Shown here one piece after another: positions 9,096 to 19,011 of a DNA stretch of 64,000 nt. Where the stretch lies: NCBI GenBank assembly GCA_022648295.1, contig JALCME010000009.1, forward strand, positions 1-64,000. The letters are read 5' to 3'. A model generated the notes under the pieces. That model ran no database searches and was not told the origin of the DNA. It was given only the letters and a program-made list of their open reading frames with translations. How positions within the stretch are numbered: position 1 is the stretch's first letter; each line of letters starts with the position of its first letter. Source of the stretch: Bacteroides sp. Its GTDB lineage: Bacteria > Bacteroidota > Bacteroidia > Bacteroidales > Bacteroidaceae. A program made the translations under genes and the position numbers.

Positions 9096-10718
9096 ATGAA
9101 GAAACTTGTTATTTACACCATACTGTCCCTTTGTTCCACAACCTTAGTACAAGCTCAGATAGCTAATGAGGCTGCCCGGAAATTACAAATGGCGGAATTT
9201 GCGATTTCCAATCTGTATGTAGACAAAGTAGATGAAAACAAATTAGTTGAAGAAGCCATTATTAAAATGTTGGCCCAACTTGATCCGCATTCTGCCTACA
9301 GTAACGCTGATGAAGTAAAGAAAATGAATGAACCGCTGGAAGGAAATTTCGAAGGGATTGGCGTACAATTTCAAATGGTGGAAGATACATTATTAGTGAT
9401 ACAACCTGTATCAAACGGACCTTCCGAAAAAGTTGGAATTCTAGCGGGAGACCGTATTATAGCGGTGAATGACACCAGTATTGCAGGAGTTAAAATGTCC
9501 ACAGAAGAAATCATGGCCCGCTTGCGAGGGCCTAAAAGTTCCAAAGTACAACTGACTATTGTACGCCGTGGAGTCAGTTCGCCACTTCCCTTCACAGTAA
9601 TCAGGGATAAAATACCCATCTATAGTCTGGATGCATCATATATGATTCAACCTAAAGTTGGCTATATTCGTGTCAGTCGCTTTGCAGCAACTACTGCTGA
9701 GGAGTTTGGACAAGCACTAAGCCATTTACAGAAACTGGGAATGGAAGACCTAATCCTCGACCTCCAAGGCAATGGAGGAGGATATTTGAACGCTGCAATT
9801 GATCTTGCCAATGAATTTCTACAGCAGAAAGAACTGATTGTATATACTGAAGGAAGGGCTGCCCGACGTAGCAATTTTTATGCAAAAGGTACAGGAAAAT
9901 TCAAAAAAGGACGTCTTATTATATTAGTAGATGAATACTCGGCATCGGCCAGCGAGATCCTGACGGGAGCAATACAAGATTGGGACCGAGGTATCGTAGT
10001 AGGACGTCGCACTTTTGGAAAAGGATTAGTGCAACGCCCTATAGATCTACCTGACGGCTCAATGATACGTTTAACTATTGCCAGATATTACACCCCTTCC
10101 GGACGATGCATTCAGAAACCATACGACAGTACAGCAGATATTCGCCTAGGTCAAGAAGGGACGGACCGAACCAACCGGGAAAAATACAGCCAAGATTTAA
10201 TGGACCGTTTCAATCGTGGAGAGATGATGCATGCCGACAGTATCCATTTTCTTGATTCGCTTAAATGCTTCACTAAAAAGTTGCAACGTACCGTATACGG
10301 AGGGGGAGGCATCATGCCCGATTATTTTGTACCGATCGATACGACCCAATACACGGATTTTCATCGCGACCTAGTAACAAAAGGAGTAATCTTTAAAACT
10401 TCTATGAAGTATATTGAAGACCATAGAAAGGCACTACAGAATACATATAAGAAATTTGAGACTTTTAATAATAAATTTGAAGTAAACCAAGATGTCCTTT
10501 CTAACTTACTCTCTACAGCAAAGAAAGAGAAAGTAACGTTTAGTGACGTGCAATACGAGAAGTCCTTGCCTTTAATCAAGTTACAATTAAAAGCCTTGAT
10601 AGCCCGCGATTTATGGGATATGAGTGAATATTTTGAAATAATAAATACAACAAACAATAGTGTACAACGTGCATTAAAGTTATTAAATACAGATGAATAT
10701 CAGCAATTATTAAAATGA
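9096..10718 (+). CDS. S41 family C-terminal processing peptidase
   Basis: The 540-residue protein begins with a signal peptide (MKKLVIYTILSLCSTTLVQAQ), so it acts in the periplasm or is envelope-attached. A PDZ domain lies at about 85-165. The protease core follows, with S284 in YSASASE and K309 in FGKGLVQ. The 25-residue spacing of this Ser/Lys dyad is the same as in E. coli Tsp. The C-terminal 150 residues are predicted helical and may modulate activity. Such proteases cleave envelope proteins at non-polar C-termini; the substrate is unknown. It lies 28 bases after coaD, probably in the same transcript, and ends at a bidirectional terminator. Confidence 0.92.
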   Translation: MKKLVIYTILSLCSTTLVQAQIANEAARKLQMAEFAISNLYVDKVDENKLVEEAIIKMLAQLDPHSAYSNADEVKKMNEPLEGNFEGIGVQFQMVEDTLLVIQPVSNGPSEKVGILAGDRIIAVNDTSIAGVKMSTEEIMARLRGPKSSKVQLTIVRRGVSSPLPFTVIRDKIPIYSLDASYMIQPKVGYIRVSRFAATTAEEFGQALSHLQKLGMEDLILDLQGNGGGYLNAAIDLANEFLQQKELIVYTEGRAARRSNFYAKGTGKFKKGRLIILVDEYSASASEILTGAIQDWDRGIVVGRRTFGKGLVQRPIDLPDGSMIRLTIARYYTPSGRCIQKPYDSTADIRLGQEGTDRTNREKYSQDLMDRFNRGEMMHADSIHFLDSLKCFTKKLQRTVYGGGGIMPDYFVPIDTTQYTDFHRDLVTKGVIFKTSMKYIEDHRKALQNTYKKFETFNNKFEVNQDVLSNLLSTAKKEKVTFSDVQYEKSLPLIKLQLKALIARDLWDMSEYFEIINTTNNSVQRALKLLNTDEYQQLLK

Positions 10719-10755
10719 CAGTCGTATTCACTAAGTATCTATAAATCATAATAAA

Positions 10756-10798
10756 CGCGAAGAGCAAAACTAAAATTAGCTTTACTCTTCACGTTTTT
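10756..10798. terminator. bidirectional terminator between convergent genes
   Basis: CGCGAAGAG (10756-10764) pairs with CTCTTCACG (10785-10793), with T runs on both outer sides. The single C-A mismatch on the plus strand becomes G-U on the minus strand. It serves the protease gene and the CBM9-like gene, which converge here. Confidence 0.65.
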
Positions 10799-10846
10799 CA
10801 TTGGTACTCTTTAAGTCTGTTTCTATATATTGCCAACCCGCAATAA

Positions 10847-11593
10847 TCATTCAAAACATAACTCACCAAAGAATTGAGGGCAATGGAAATTAGGACGTTT
10901 TAGATCTATCGGATTCCATGATAAATAATGCGGCGTTTGTAGCCCATCGCCACATTTATAAAAATTAGCCCGGATCATAGTCCCATCCAACGAAGTAATC
11001 TTATGTTTAAAAAATGCAGAATAAGGAATAACTAATGCAAGCTCCCAACTGCATTCACCTATCCGTTCCGCAAAAGAAGCCCGTCCCAAAGATGACCAAC
11101 GAAGTACCTTATCCAATACTGTCTGAGGAGCGCGCTCCCGTCCCCCGCGTTCAGCACCTGCCCCAATTAACAAAGTTCCGGCACAATTACATTCCATATT
11201 ATAATAAATCCCATCATTCGCAGGAACAGAGAAGAACTCCACACAGGCATCTTTCCATACTTCACCGTTATCGCTAGCTGCAATTGCACGAACACTTGCT
11301 TCTGTTACTTTATAGTCAAGCAGAATGGCATCAGCAGTGTGTGCAATACGAAATTTGACGTTAGGACAATAAGGATATTCTTTCCAATTCACTGAATTAA
11401 TAACTTGAAAAGCAACTCCCTCCTTATCTAATAGAGCAGGAACCCCTTCTGCCAAAGCTTTCGTTTGGGTAATCTTCTTAACCTTCATTGTTTTTATTTT
11501 ATGCGACTGAATATTAATAGCAAATAAAGAAAAGCTATACATAAGCATGAACACCATACTCCATAGTCTCATTAAAGATAGCATCCTCTTCAT
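10847..11593 (-). CDS. secreted CBM9-like (carbohydrate-binding family 9-like) protein
   Basis: These 248 residues begin with a hydrophobic signal segment (about 1-25). The rest resembles CBM9/DOMON-type beta-sandwich domains: NVKFRIAHTADAILLDYKV, then WKDACVEFFSVP and the closing RPNFHCPQFFGELCFE. Domains of this type bind sugar ends in xylanases, but stand-alone Bacteroidota versions are uncharacterised. The ATG overlaps the stop of the upstream kinase gene as ATGA, supporting this start; an internal Met at residue 36 would remove the signal segment and is the alternative. Pairing with a cytosolic sugar kinase hints at a role in glycan uptake or sensing, which is inference. Confidence 0.7.
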   Translation of the reverse strand: MKRMLSLMRLWSMVFMLMYSFSLFAINIQSHKIKTMKVKKITQTKALAEGVPALLDKEGVAFQVINSVNWKEYPYCPNVKFRIAHTADAILLDYKVTEASVRAIAASDNGEVWKDACVEFFSVPANDGIYYNMECNCAGTLLIGAGAERGGRERAPQTVLDKVLRWSSLGRASFAERIGECSWELALVIPYSAFFKHKITSLDGTMIRANFYKCGDGLQTPHYLSWNPIDLKRPNFHCPQFFGELCFE

Positions 11594-12672
11594 AGATATA
11601 AGTTAATAATTTTTTTCATTTCTGGAATATGCCTTTCCGCACTTTGTAACAATTTGAATTGTGCTTTTACACGAACAAGATTATGCTCAGGATATTTAAT
11701 CTTGTAATAAATATCACCATTAATAAAATCCGTCAAAAACCGTACGCATTGCATATACGGAAACAAGATTGCAGCATAGGATAAATTTTCAATTTCTACC
11801 GGCAATAAAAAGCCTCTTGCAGCCTCTAAATATCCTTTCGTGAAAGACCCAAATATTTCCATATTGAAATTCACATTATCCAAATTCTCATCATCCTCTG
11901 CACCTGTATTGGCAGCAGAACGAAGGAAATCACCAAAGTCAGAAAATATATAATTGGGCATGACTGTATCTAAATCAATAACACAAAGGACCTGACCTTT
12001 TTCATCAAATAAAATATTATTTACTTTCGTATCACAATGGCAGACTCGTTTAGGAAGTAATCCTTCTTGATGAAGCTGTTCTCCTTTGCACATATCCTCC
12101 GCACGATTCCCAATCTCACTCAAATAATATTTTACCTCTTTTACCCGATTAGCCACATCCTTAGAAACAGCATCATTAAGTTGTTCCAAACGAAATCTCA
12201 TATTATGGAAATTGGGAATTGTTTCTCCTATAGTTTCTGGAATATCAGCAAGCATTGCCTGAAAATTTCCAAAAGCCCTCCCCGCGTAATAGGAATACTC
12301 GGGATTCACAGTTTCATACGTTTTTGCACGAGGTATAAATAACATTATCCTCCAATAATCCTGACCATCATTCCAATAGCTCTTTCCTGTTTCTGTACGA
12401 ATGAGAGAAAGCACTTTCCGATCAAGATCATCGGCCCCTTGCTCGATCAGTTTTTTACGTATGTGGGTTGTTACAGCCTCAATATTTGCCTGCAACATCT
12501 CCACATTTTGAAAAACATCATGATTAATGCGCTGGAGTACATAACCCGGAGCATCAGCATCACGCATTCTGATTCTGTACGTATCGTTAATAAGCCCTGA
12601 GCCTAATGGACTTATCTCCTGAATTTTACCCTCTATCTTAAAATGAGATACTATAGACTGAAAATTATTCAT
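11590..12672 (-). CDS. N-acetylhexosamine 1-kinase-like (APH-fold) sugar kinase
   Basis: This 360-residue protein has the aminoglycoside-phosphotransferase/choline-kinase fold. The Brenner-type catalytic motif is HCDTKVNNILFD near 213-224, and the metal motif is VIDLDTVMPN near 231-240, followed by SDFGD. The LQRIN segment near 45 and the DLDTVMP motif resemble NahK, which phosphorylates GlcNAc/GalNAc at C1 to feed lacto-N-biose or mucin-sugar salvage. The substrate is not proven. It should not be read as an antibiotic-resistance gene. It forms a two-gene operon with the CBM9-like gene and is divergent from the HTCS gene, which may control it. Confidence 0.75.
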   Translation of the reverse strand: MNNFQSIVSHFKIEGKIQEISPLGSGLINDTYRIRMRDADAPGYVLQRINHDVFQNVEMLQANIEAVTTHIRKKLIEQGADDLDRKVLSLIRTETGKSYWNDGQDYWRIMLFIPRAKTYETVNPEYSYYAGRAFGNFQAMLADIPETIGETIPNFHNMRFRLEQLNDAVSKDVANRVKEVKYYLSEIGNRAEDMCKGEQLHQEGLLPKRVCHCDTKVNNILFDEKGQVLCVIDLDTVMPNYIFSDFGDFLRSAANTGAEDDENLDNVNFNMEIFGSFTKGYLEAARGFLLPVEIENLSYAAILFPYMQCVRFLTDFINGDIYYKIKYPEHNLVRVKAQFKLLQSAERHIPEMKKIINLYL

Positions 12673-12822
12673 TTTATATTAAATTAAAATAACATACAAA
12701 TATTGCATTTCTTTTTTTTCTAAACAGTATAAAATAATCCGGCAAACATCCAAAAATATACATTTAAGTAGACATAGCCATAAAATTCAAATAAAAAGTA
12801 TAACCTTCCATACAAATTACAA

Positions 12823-12830
12823 TATCTTTG
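12823..12830 (+). promoter_or_regulatory. -7 box for the HTCS gene (TATCTTTG)
   Basis: This is an exact TAnnTTTG match, 27 bases before the ATG at 12858. Confidence 0.55.
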
Positions 12831-12857
12831 TGATTAAACTCTAAAAAATAAGAAGGG

Positions 12858-15800
12858 ATGCTGAAACTTATTAAAACGTCATTTTTATTTTTAATGATTA
12901 TATCCACGGCCAACTTATATAGTCAGGACATCACATTCAATCATCTAACCACAGATAATGGACTATCTCAATTTAGTATTAACAGCCTATATATAGATGC
13001 AAACGGCATTTTATGGATAGGTACTCGTGAAGGATTAAACAGATATGATGGAAATGATATAAAAACATACAAATTAAGCAAAAACGACCCTTATAGTCTT
13101 TTTTGCAATAACATTTTAAAGATTGTAGGTAATCATAAAGAGAAAATATATCTTCTATGTACAGAAGGTGTAGCTGAATTTGATCTGACAACACAGCGAT
13201 TCACGACTCTTACAGAAGGAAATATCAGTAGCATTTATTATAATAAGGGCCTCTTTATTGGTAAAAGGAATCAAATCTATCATTATAATAACAAAAAAGG
13301 CGTTTTTGAGGCTTACTATAACTTTAAAGAAGAAAATATCGATATTTCGTGTATGTTCATAGATGAAAAGAAGATGTGGATTGGTACTACAAGTGAAGGT
13401 GTTTTTTGTCTAGAAATACCTTCTAAACAAATTCTACATCCTATCAAAAAGGGTAATATTACAAGTATTTACCAAGATTATGAAAAAGAGTTATGGATCG
13501 GAAGTTGGGAAAAAGGGCTATTCCATATAAAAACAAACGGGAACATCGAAAATCTAAAAAACAATCCTCTAATTTCCAATAGCCTTTCCTCTAATTTCGT
13601 AAGAACATGCTGCGAAGATGATCTCGGTTATATTTGGATAGGAACATTTAACGGACTAAATCGCTACGATAAAGCCACAGGTAATTTCCTTCACTATGCG
13701 GCCAACGATAACGAAAAAGAGGGATTAACCCACTCGTCTATATGGTGCATCATAAAAGACAATCAAGGTACCTTATGGGTAGGAACTTATTTTGGTGGCG
13801 TTAATTACTTCAATCCTGAATATGAAATTTATACTCGATATAAATGGGCAACGAATGAGAACGAAGGACTGAGCAGTCCAATTGTTGGACGAATCATTGA
13901 AGATGGAAATGACAATTTATGGATTGCAACAGAAGGAGGTGGTCTTAATTCTTATAATAGAAAAACGCATAAATTCAAATGGTACCTTTCCACAAAAAAC
14001 AAAGATCTCTCATTACGCAATGTAAAAGCACTATACTATGATTCTTCAAAAAGAATAATATGGATAGGTACACATTTAGGAGGACTAAATAAACTGGATT
14101 TAACAACCAGTCAATTTACATACTACCATATGGAAGAAGGTAATCCAAAAACGTTACCTTCCGATATTATACGCGATATAATTCCATACAAAGATTTATT
14201 GATCATTGCCACTCAAAATGGAGTATGTCTTTTTAATCCACAGAATAGTCAATGTAAACAGTTGTTTAAAGATACAAAACAAGGACAATACATAAAAATG
14301 GTCGCTGATCTAGAGCTAGACCATAACGGAACATTATGGATTGCAGCTACAGGAGAAGGACTATTTTCATATAATTTTAAAAGTAAAAGATTAATTAATT
14401 ACCGTCATAAACCCGGTAATCTTTATAGCCTTAGCAATAATAACGTAAACAACATTATGCAAGATCGTAAAGGTAATATTTGGATCTCCACTTCCGGAAG
14501 TGGACTCGATTTATATCGACCTGAAACTAAAGACTTTGAAAACTTCGACAAGTTGAAAAACGGCCTTATAAGTGATTGTGTTTACGAAGCTCAGGAATCT
14601 CCCGTCACAGGAAAATTGCTACTTATTACCAACCAAGGCTTTTCTATTTTTAACTCTCATACCAAGAAATTTCAAAACTATAGCGTAGAAAATGGATTCC
14701 CTTTCACTGCTGTCAATGAAAATGCATTATGTATAACTCATAATGGTGAAATATTCCTTGGCGGCACACAAGGCATGATATCTTTTAATGAACAGCAACT
14801 AAACTTTAAGCCCAAATCCTATAAAATATTTTTTTCGCGACTTACTGTCAATGGTAAAGATATAAAAGTTGGCGACGAAACAGAGATACTTAAGAAATCA
14901 TTGGCATACACTCAAGAAATTACATTGAACGCAAACCAAACCATGTTTAGTGTAGAATTTGCCACCTCCAATTATGTAGCAGCAAACAAAGATGAAATTA
15001 TCTATAAATTAGAAGGTTTTTCAAAGACGTGGAACAGTACACATAAACAATCCTTCATTACATATACCAATCTTAATGCAGGTACATACAAACTAATCAT
15101 TAAACCAAGAGGAGAAAGTGAGAAGGTTTGTTCACAAGCCGAATTGATTATCCATATATTACCACCTTTTTATAAAACACCACTTGCATTTTTAATTTAT
15201 CTCACTGTACTGGGAAGCTTATTATGGTATCTAATCAGAGCCTATAAATCAAAAATTAAATTGAAAGAGTCTTTAAAATACGAACAAAAACATATAGAAG
15301 ATGTAGAAACGTTGAATCAATCCAAGCTACGCTTCTTCACCAATATCTCTCACGAGTTTCGCACCCCACTAACTTTAATTGTAGCTCAAGTAGAGACTCT
15401 TATGCAAATTCAAAATTTCACACCAACCATTTATAATAAAATATTAAGCATTTACCAAAACTGCATTCAACTACGAGAACTCATAACAGAGTTATTAGAC
15501 TTTCGCAAACAAGAGCAAGGACACATGAAAATAAAAGTCAGTCCACATAATATCATTCACTTTCTCTATGAAAACTATCTGCTATTTATGGAATATACCA
15601 ATAACAAACAAATCAATCTAATTTTTGAAAAAGAAACCGAAAACCTTGAAGTATGGTATGACCAAAAACAGATGCAGAAAGTTATCAATAATTTATTATC
15701 TAACGCTATTAAGCATACAGAACCTAAAGATACAATTACACTCAGCATTCACACAGAAAACAATGACGTTATAATCCAAGTTGCAGACACCGGCAGTGGC

Positions 15801-16907
15801 ATTGATGCTAAAGAGATAGACAAAATATTCGATCGATTCTACCAAACTGAACAAACAGACAATCTTGATACAAGCGCAGGAACTGGCATTGGACTGACAC
15901 TAACAAAAGGTATTATAGAATTGCATCATGGCACCATTCAAGTAACAAGCCAACTAGGGCAAGGGTCTTGTTTTATTATTCACCTCCGACTAGGAAATGA
16001 ACATTTTTCCAAAGAAGAAATAGCCCAAGAACCTGAGATACTACAACAAGAACAATCATCTATTCCTATTGCAGGCACTTCTTTAAAAGAAATGTACGAA
16101 GAAGCACCCATTAATCACCTATCTGATGCCAAAATGATAATAGTGGAAGATAATACTCCCATTCGGGATATGCTAGCTACTATTTTTCGCCCATACTATC
16201 ATGTATTGACAGCAGGAAACGGTGAAGAAGGATTAAACCTTGTACAAAAAGAAATGCCCAATATTGTAGTCAGCGACATTGTGATGCCAAAAATGTCAGG
16301 GACCGAATTATGCAAACAAATAAAAACAGATTTTAACACTTGCCATATTCCGGTCGTATTACTAACAGCCCGCACAGCTGTAGAACAGAATATTGAAGGA
16401 TTCCGCATAGGTGCAGATGACTACATCACCAAGCCTTTTAATACAACTTTATTAATATCCCGTTGCAATAATCTAGTAAATTCACGAATTCTTCTACAAG
16501 AAAAATTTAGTAAACAACCACAAGTCTTTGCGCAAATGCTTGCGACCAATCCTATTGATAAAAATATTATAGACCGTGCCATGAGTATTATCGAAGAACA
16601 CTTAGATGATGCTGAGTTTAATGTCAACATCTTCGCCCGTGAAATGGCAATGGCACGCACCAACTTATTTACCAAATTGAAAGCTATTACTGGGCAAACA
16701 CCAAATGAGTTCATCCTTACTATTCGCTTGAAAAAAGGTGCATTGCTATTACGAAATAATCCGGAACTAAACATAATGGAGATATCTGACAGAATAGGCT
16801 TTAGTTCTCCTCGTTACTTTAGCAAATGCTTCAAAAGTATATATCATGTAAGTCCCTTAACCTATCGTAAAGGCAAAGAAAGCAAAGAAGAAAATGATCT
16901 TGAATAA
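12858..16907 (+). CDS. hybrid two-component system sensor/regulator (HTCS)
   Basis: The 1349 residues contain, in order: a signal peptide; about fourteen periplasmic beta-propeller repeats with recurring LWIGT-type strands (about 25-690); a three-Y domain (about 700-765); and one membrane helix (about 773-795). A HisKA domain with HEFRTP near 830 follows, then a HATPase domain with SNAIKH and DTGSGID. The receiver domain has the phospho-acceptor Asp in VVSDIVMPK near 1138, and the AraC helix-turn-helix domain covers about 1240-1345. HTCS proteins bind an oligosaccharide in the periplasm and activate polysaccharide-utilisation genes. Its neighbours here are only the kinase/CBM9 pair, so its regulon is uncertain. 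Confidence 0.95.
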   Translation: MLKLIKTSFLFLMIISTANLYSQDITFNHLTTDNGLSQFSINSLYIDANGILWIGTREGLNRYDGNDIKTYKLSKNDPYSLFCNNILKIVGNHKEKIYLLCTEGVAEFDLTTQRFTTLTEGNISSIYYNKGLFIGKRNQIYHYNNKKGVFEAYYNFKEENIDISCMFIDEKKMWIGTTSEGVFCLEIPSKQILHPIKKGNITSIYQDYEKELWIGSWEKGLFHIKTNGNIENLKNNPLISNSLSSNFVRTCCEDDLGYIWIGTFNGLNRYDKATGNFLHYAANDNEKEGLTHSSIWCIIKDNQGTLWVGTYFGGVNYFNPEYEIYTRYKWATNENEGLSSPIVGRIIEDGNDNLWIATEGGGLNSYNRKTHKFKWYLSTKNKDLSLRNVKALYYDSSKRIIWIGTHLGGLNKLDLTTSQFTYYHMEEGNPKTLPSDIIRDIIPYKDLLIIATQNGVCLFNPQNSQCKQLFKDTKQGQYIKMVADLELDHNGTLWIAATGEGLFSYNFKSKRLINYRHKPGNLYSLSNNNVNNIMQDRKGNIWISTSGSGLDLYRPETKDFENFDKLKNGLISDCVYEAQESPVTGKLLLITNQGFSIFNSHTKKFQNYSVENGFPFTAVNENALCITHNGEIFLGGTQGMISFNEQQLNFKPKSYKIFFSRLTVNGKDIKVGDETEILKKSLAYTQEITLNANQTMFSVEFATSNYVAANKDEIIYKLEGFSKTWNSTHKQSFITYTNLNAGTYKLIIKPRGESEKVCSQAELIIHILPPFYKTPLAFLIYLTVLGSLLWYLIRAYKSKIKLKESLKYEQKHIEDVETLNQSKLRFFTNISHEFRTPLTLIVAQVETLMQIQNFTPTIYNKILSIYQNCIQLRELITELLDFRKQEQGHMKIKVSPHNIIHFLYENYLLFMEYTNNKQINLIFEKETENLEVWYDQKQMQKVINNLLSNAIKHTEPKDTITLSIHTENNDVIIQVADTGSGIDAKEIDKIFDRFYQTEQTDNLDTSAGTGIGLTLTKGIIELHHGTIQVTSQLGQGSCFIIHLRLGNEHFSKEEIAQEPEILQQEQSSIPIAGTSLKEMYEEAPINHLSDAKMIIVEDNTPIRDMLATIFRPYYHVLTAGNGEEGLNLVQKEMPNIVVSDIVMPKMSGTELCKQIKTDFNTCHIPVVLLTARTAVEQNIEGFRIGADDYITKPFNTTLLISRCNNLVNSRILLQEKFSKQPQVFAQMLATNPIDKNIIDRAMSIIEEHLDDAEFNVNIFAREMAMARTNLFTKLKAITGQTPNEFILTIRLKKGALLLRNNPELNIMEISDRIGFSSPRYFSKCFKSIYHVSPLTYRKGKESKEENDLE

Positions 16908-17033
16908 CACTATCAAAATATTTCAGATATACATTTCAAGATATAAGAATAAATGGTTAATAGTCAGCAAAAAGAATAAACTCACATTTTTAAAATATGC
17001 CCTAATTTAATACCTTTGACAACTAATATGCAT

Positions 17034-17041
17034 TATATTTG
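17034..17041 (+). promoter_or_regulatory. -7 box for the CDF transporter gene (TATATTTG)
   Basis: This is an exact TAnnTTTG match, 24 bases before the ATG at 17066. It overlaps an in-frame TTG at 17039, which therefore cannot be the start codon. Confidence 0.55.
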
Positions 17042-17065
17042 CACCCAATAACCAAATTATGCTGC

Positions 17066-17980
17066 ATGAGTAATCATTCATTTAATACTCCAAAAGGCAG
17101 TCGAGAACATGAGGTATATCATGTAACGATTGTTGGAAGCATTGTTAATTTTGCATTGCTCATCTTTAAATTTTGTGCCGGTATTTGGGGACATAGTGCT
17201 GCAATGCTAGCAGATGCGGTACATTCATTATCGGATTTTATTACCGACATAATTGTCATCGTATTTGTTCGAATGTCTTCAAAACCCCAGGATGAAGGAC
17301 ATGACTACGGACATGGGAAGTACGAAACATTAGCCACTGCTATTATTGGGATACTATTACTATTTGTCGGCATAGGAATTTTAATAAATAGCATTTTATC
17401 AATCTACTCTTGTTACAAAGGGATGAATTTACCAGAACCAGGAAGCCTTGCTTTAATTGCTGCAGTTTTATCACTCATGGTGAAAGAAGTATTATATCGC
17501 TATACCATTCTCAAAGGTAAAAGACTAAACTCTCAGGCTGTAATTGCTAACGCCTGGCACCACAGAAGCGATGCATTATCATCTATCGGCACAACTATTG
17601 GCATTGGCGGAGCAATCTTGCTGGGAAACCGATGGCGAGTGCTTGATCCAATTGCAGCTGTTGTTGTCAGTTGTTTAATTATCAAGGTAGCTATACAACT
17701 TTTAGTCCCTTGTGTTGAGGAATTATTAGAAAAGTCACTACCGAAAGAGATTGAAAACAAGATACAGGATATTATACTTTCTTTCCCGGGTGTTAGCTGT
17801 CCGCATCATTTAAGAACCCGCCGCATAGGTAGCTACTATGCCATAGAAGTACACATACGCATGAATGGAGGACTTACTTTGGAAGACGCACATCAGACAG
17901 CAACTGAAATAGAAAACAAGTTGAAAGATACCTTCGGAAAAGGAACGTATATCGCCATACATGTAGAACCAACCAAGTAA
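17066..17980 (+). CDS. cation diffusion facilitator family transporter
   Basis: The ATG at 17066 gives 304 residues; the longer frame to TTG 17039 runs into the promoter box. There are about six membrane helices. The metal sites of the CDF fold are visible as DAVHSLSDFITD (near 44-55) and HHRSDALSS (near 166-174), and a C-terminal cytoplasmic domain has VHIRMNGGLTLEDAH. CDF proteins export divalent metals such as Zn2+, Mn2+, Fe2+ or Co2+ by proton antiport; the metal is not determined here. A tiny five-codon frame (17059-17073) overlaps the start and may be meaningless. The next gene follows after 23 bases. Confidence 0.92.
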   Translation: MSNHSFNTPKGSREHEVYHVTIVGSIVNFALLIFKFCAGIWGHSAAMLADAVHSLSDFITDIIVIVFVRMSSKPQDEGHDYGHGKYETLATAIIGILLLFVGIGILINSILSIYSCYKGMNLPEPGSLALIAAVLSLMVKEVLYRYTILKGKRLNSQAVIANAWHHRSDALSSIGTTIGIGGAILLGNRWRVLDPIAAVVVSCLIIKVAIQLLVPCVEELLEKSLPKEIENKIQDIILSFPGVSCPHHLRTRRIGSYYAIEVHIRMNGGLTLEDAHQTATEIENKLKDTFGKGTYIAIHVEPTK

Positions 17981-18003
17981 AATTCTAATAAATTATTTAG
18001 GAA

Positions 18004-19011
18004 GTGAGAAGCATTTTAATTACAGGAGCCAGTGGATTTATAGGAAGCTTCATCGTGGAAGAAGCATTAAAACGAGGTTTTGAAGTGTGGGCAGGAATTC
18101 GTTCAACCAGTAGCAAAAAATACCTCAACAATTCCCAAATACATTTTCTTGAATTGGACTTTGCTCATCCCCATAAATTGCAAGAACAACTTGCCAAACA
18201 ACAACAAATGCATGGAATATTTGATTATATAATCCACTGTGCCGGCGTAACTAAATGCACTGATCACAAAGACTTTGACTTAGTAAACTTTTTGCAAACG
18301 ACCTACTTTGTAGAAGCTATACAAAATTTGAATATGGTTCCAAAGCAGTTTGCCTATGTAAGCACTTTAAGCGTTTTTGGTCCTATTCATGAAAAATCTT
18401 ATGAGCCTATCAAAGAAGAGGACGTTCCCTTGCCTAATACCTATTATGGCATAAGTAAACTGAAAGCCGAACAGTACATACAAAGCCTTCCTTCTTTTCC
18501 TTATGTCATATATCGCCCAACAGGAGTATATGGTCCCCGGGAGCATGATTATTTTTTGATGGCAAAGTCTATTAAACAGCATCTTGATTTCGAAGTAGGA
18601 TTCCGACGTCAAGACCTGACCTTTGTTTATGTAAAAGACATAGTACAGGCCATCTTTCTTGGAATTGAAAAGGGAATTACCCACCGAACTTATTTTTTAT
18701 CAGATGGAAATATCTATCAGAGCCGCACTTTTTCCAATTTAATCAGAAAAGAATTGAATGATCCTTTTGTAATTCGTTTGAAATGTCCATTAATTGTATT
18801 GAAAGTTGTATCTTTGCTCGCTAATTTTTGGGCAGAGTGGCAAAAGAAACCCACTACACTCAATATAGATAAATATAAAATAATGAAACAACGCAACTGG
18901 CAATGTGATATAACTCCCGCAATAAAAGAATTGGGATTTATTCCCAAGTATAATTTGGAAAGAGGGGTAAAAGAAACCATTGCCTGGTATAAAAACGAGG
19001 GATGGCTTTAA
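18004..19011 (+). CDS. NAD(P)-dependent extended SDR, candidate sphingolipid reductase
   Basis: The 335-residue Rossmann protein starts at GTG with MRSILITGASGFIGSF, whose GxxGxxG binds the dinucleotide. The active site is Ser in VSTLSVFG near 120 and Y148-x3-K152 in YYGISK. Extended SDRs of this kind usually act on nucleotide sugars. However, a Bacteroides protein with this architecture has been reported (from memory) as a 3-ketosphinganine reductase, and Caulobacter uses a similar enzyme as ceramide reductase. The downstream membrane gene overlaps its last 10 bases and has a lipid-phosphatase/AUR1-like fold, which makes a lipid substrate plausible. The SDR family call is firm; the substrate is inference. 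Confidence 0.7.
   Translation: MRSILITGASGFIGSFIVEEALKRGFEVWAGIRSTSSKKYLNNSQIHFLELDFAHPHKLQEQLAKQQQMHGIFDYIIHCAGVTKCTDHKDFDLVNFLQTTYFVEAIQNLNMVPKQFAYVSTLSVFGPIHEKSYEPIKEEDVPLPNTYYGISKLKAEQYIQSLPSFPYVIYRPTGVYGPREHDYFLMAKSIKQHLDFEVGFRRQDLTFVYVKDIVQAIFLGIEKGITHRTYFLSDGNIYQSRTFSNLIRKELNDPFVIRLKCPLIVLKVVSLLANFWAEWQKKPTTLNIDKYKIMKQRNWQCDITPAIKELGFIPKYNLERGVKETIAWYKNEGWL

Noticed and set aside
11590..12672. Aminoglycoside resistance gene
   Set aside because: The fold is APH-like, but the DLDTVMP and LQRIN motifs and the context fit a sugar 1-kinase better than an antibiotic phosphotransferase.
17059..17073. Five-codon upstream frame (ATG CTG CAT GAG TAA) overlapping the CDF start
   Set aside because: It is too short to judge. 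It could be a regulatory mini-frame, but nothing besides its position supports it.
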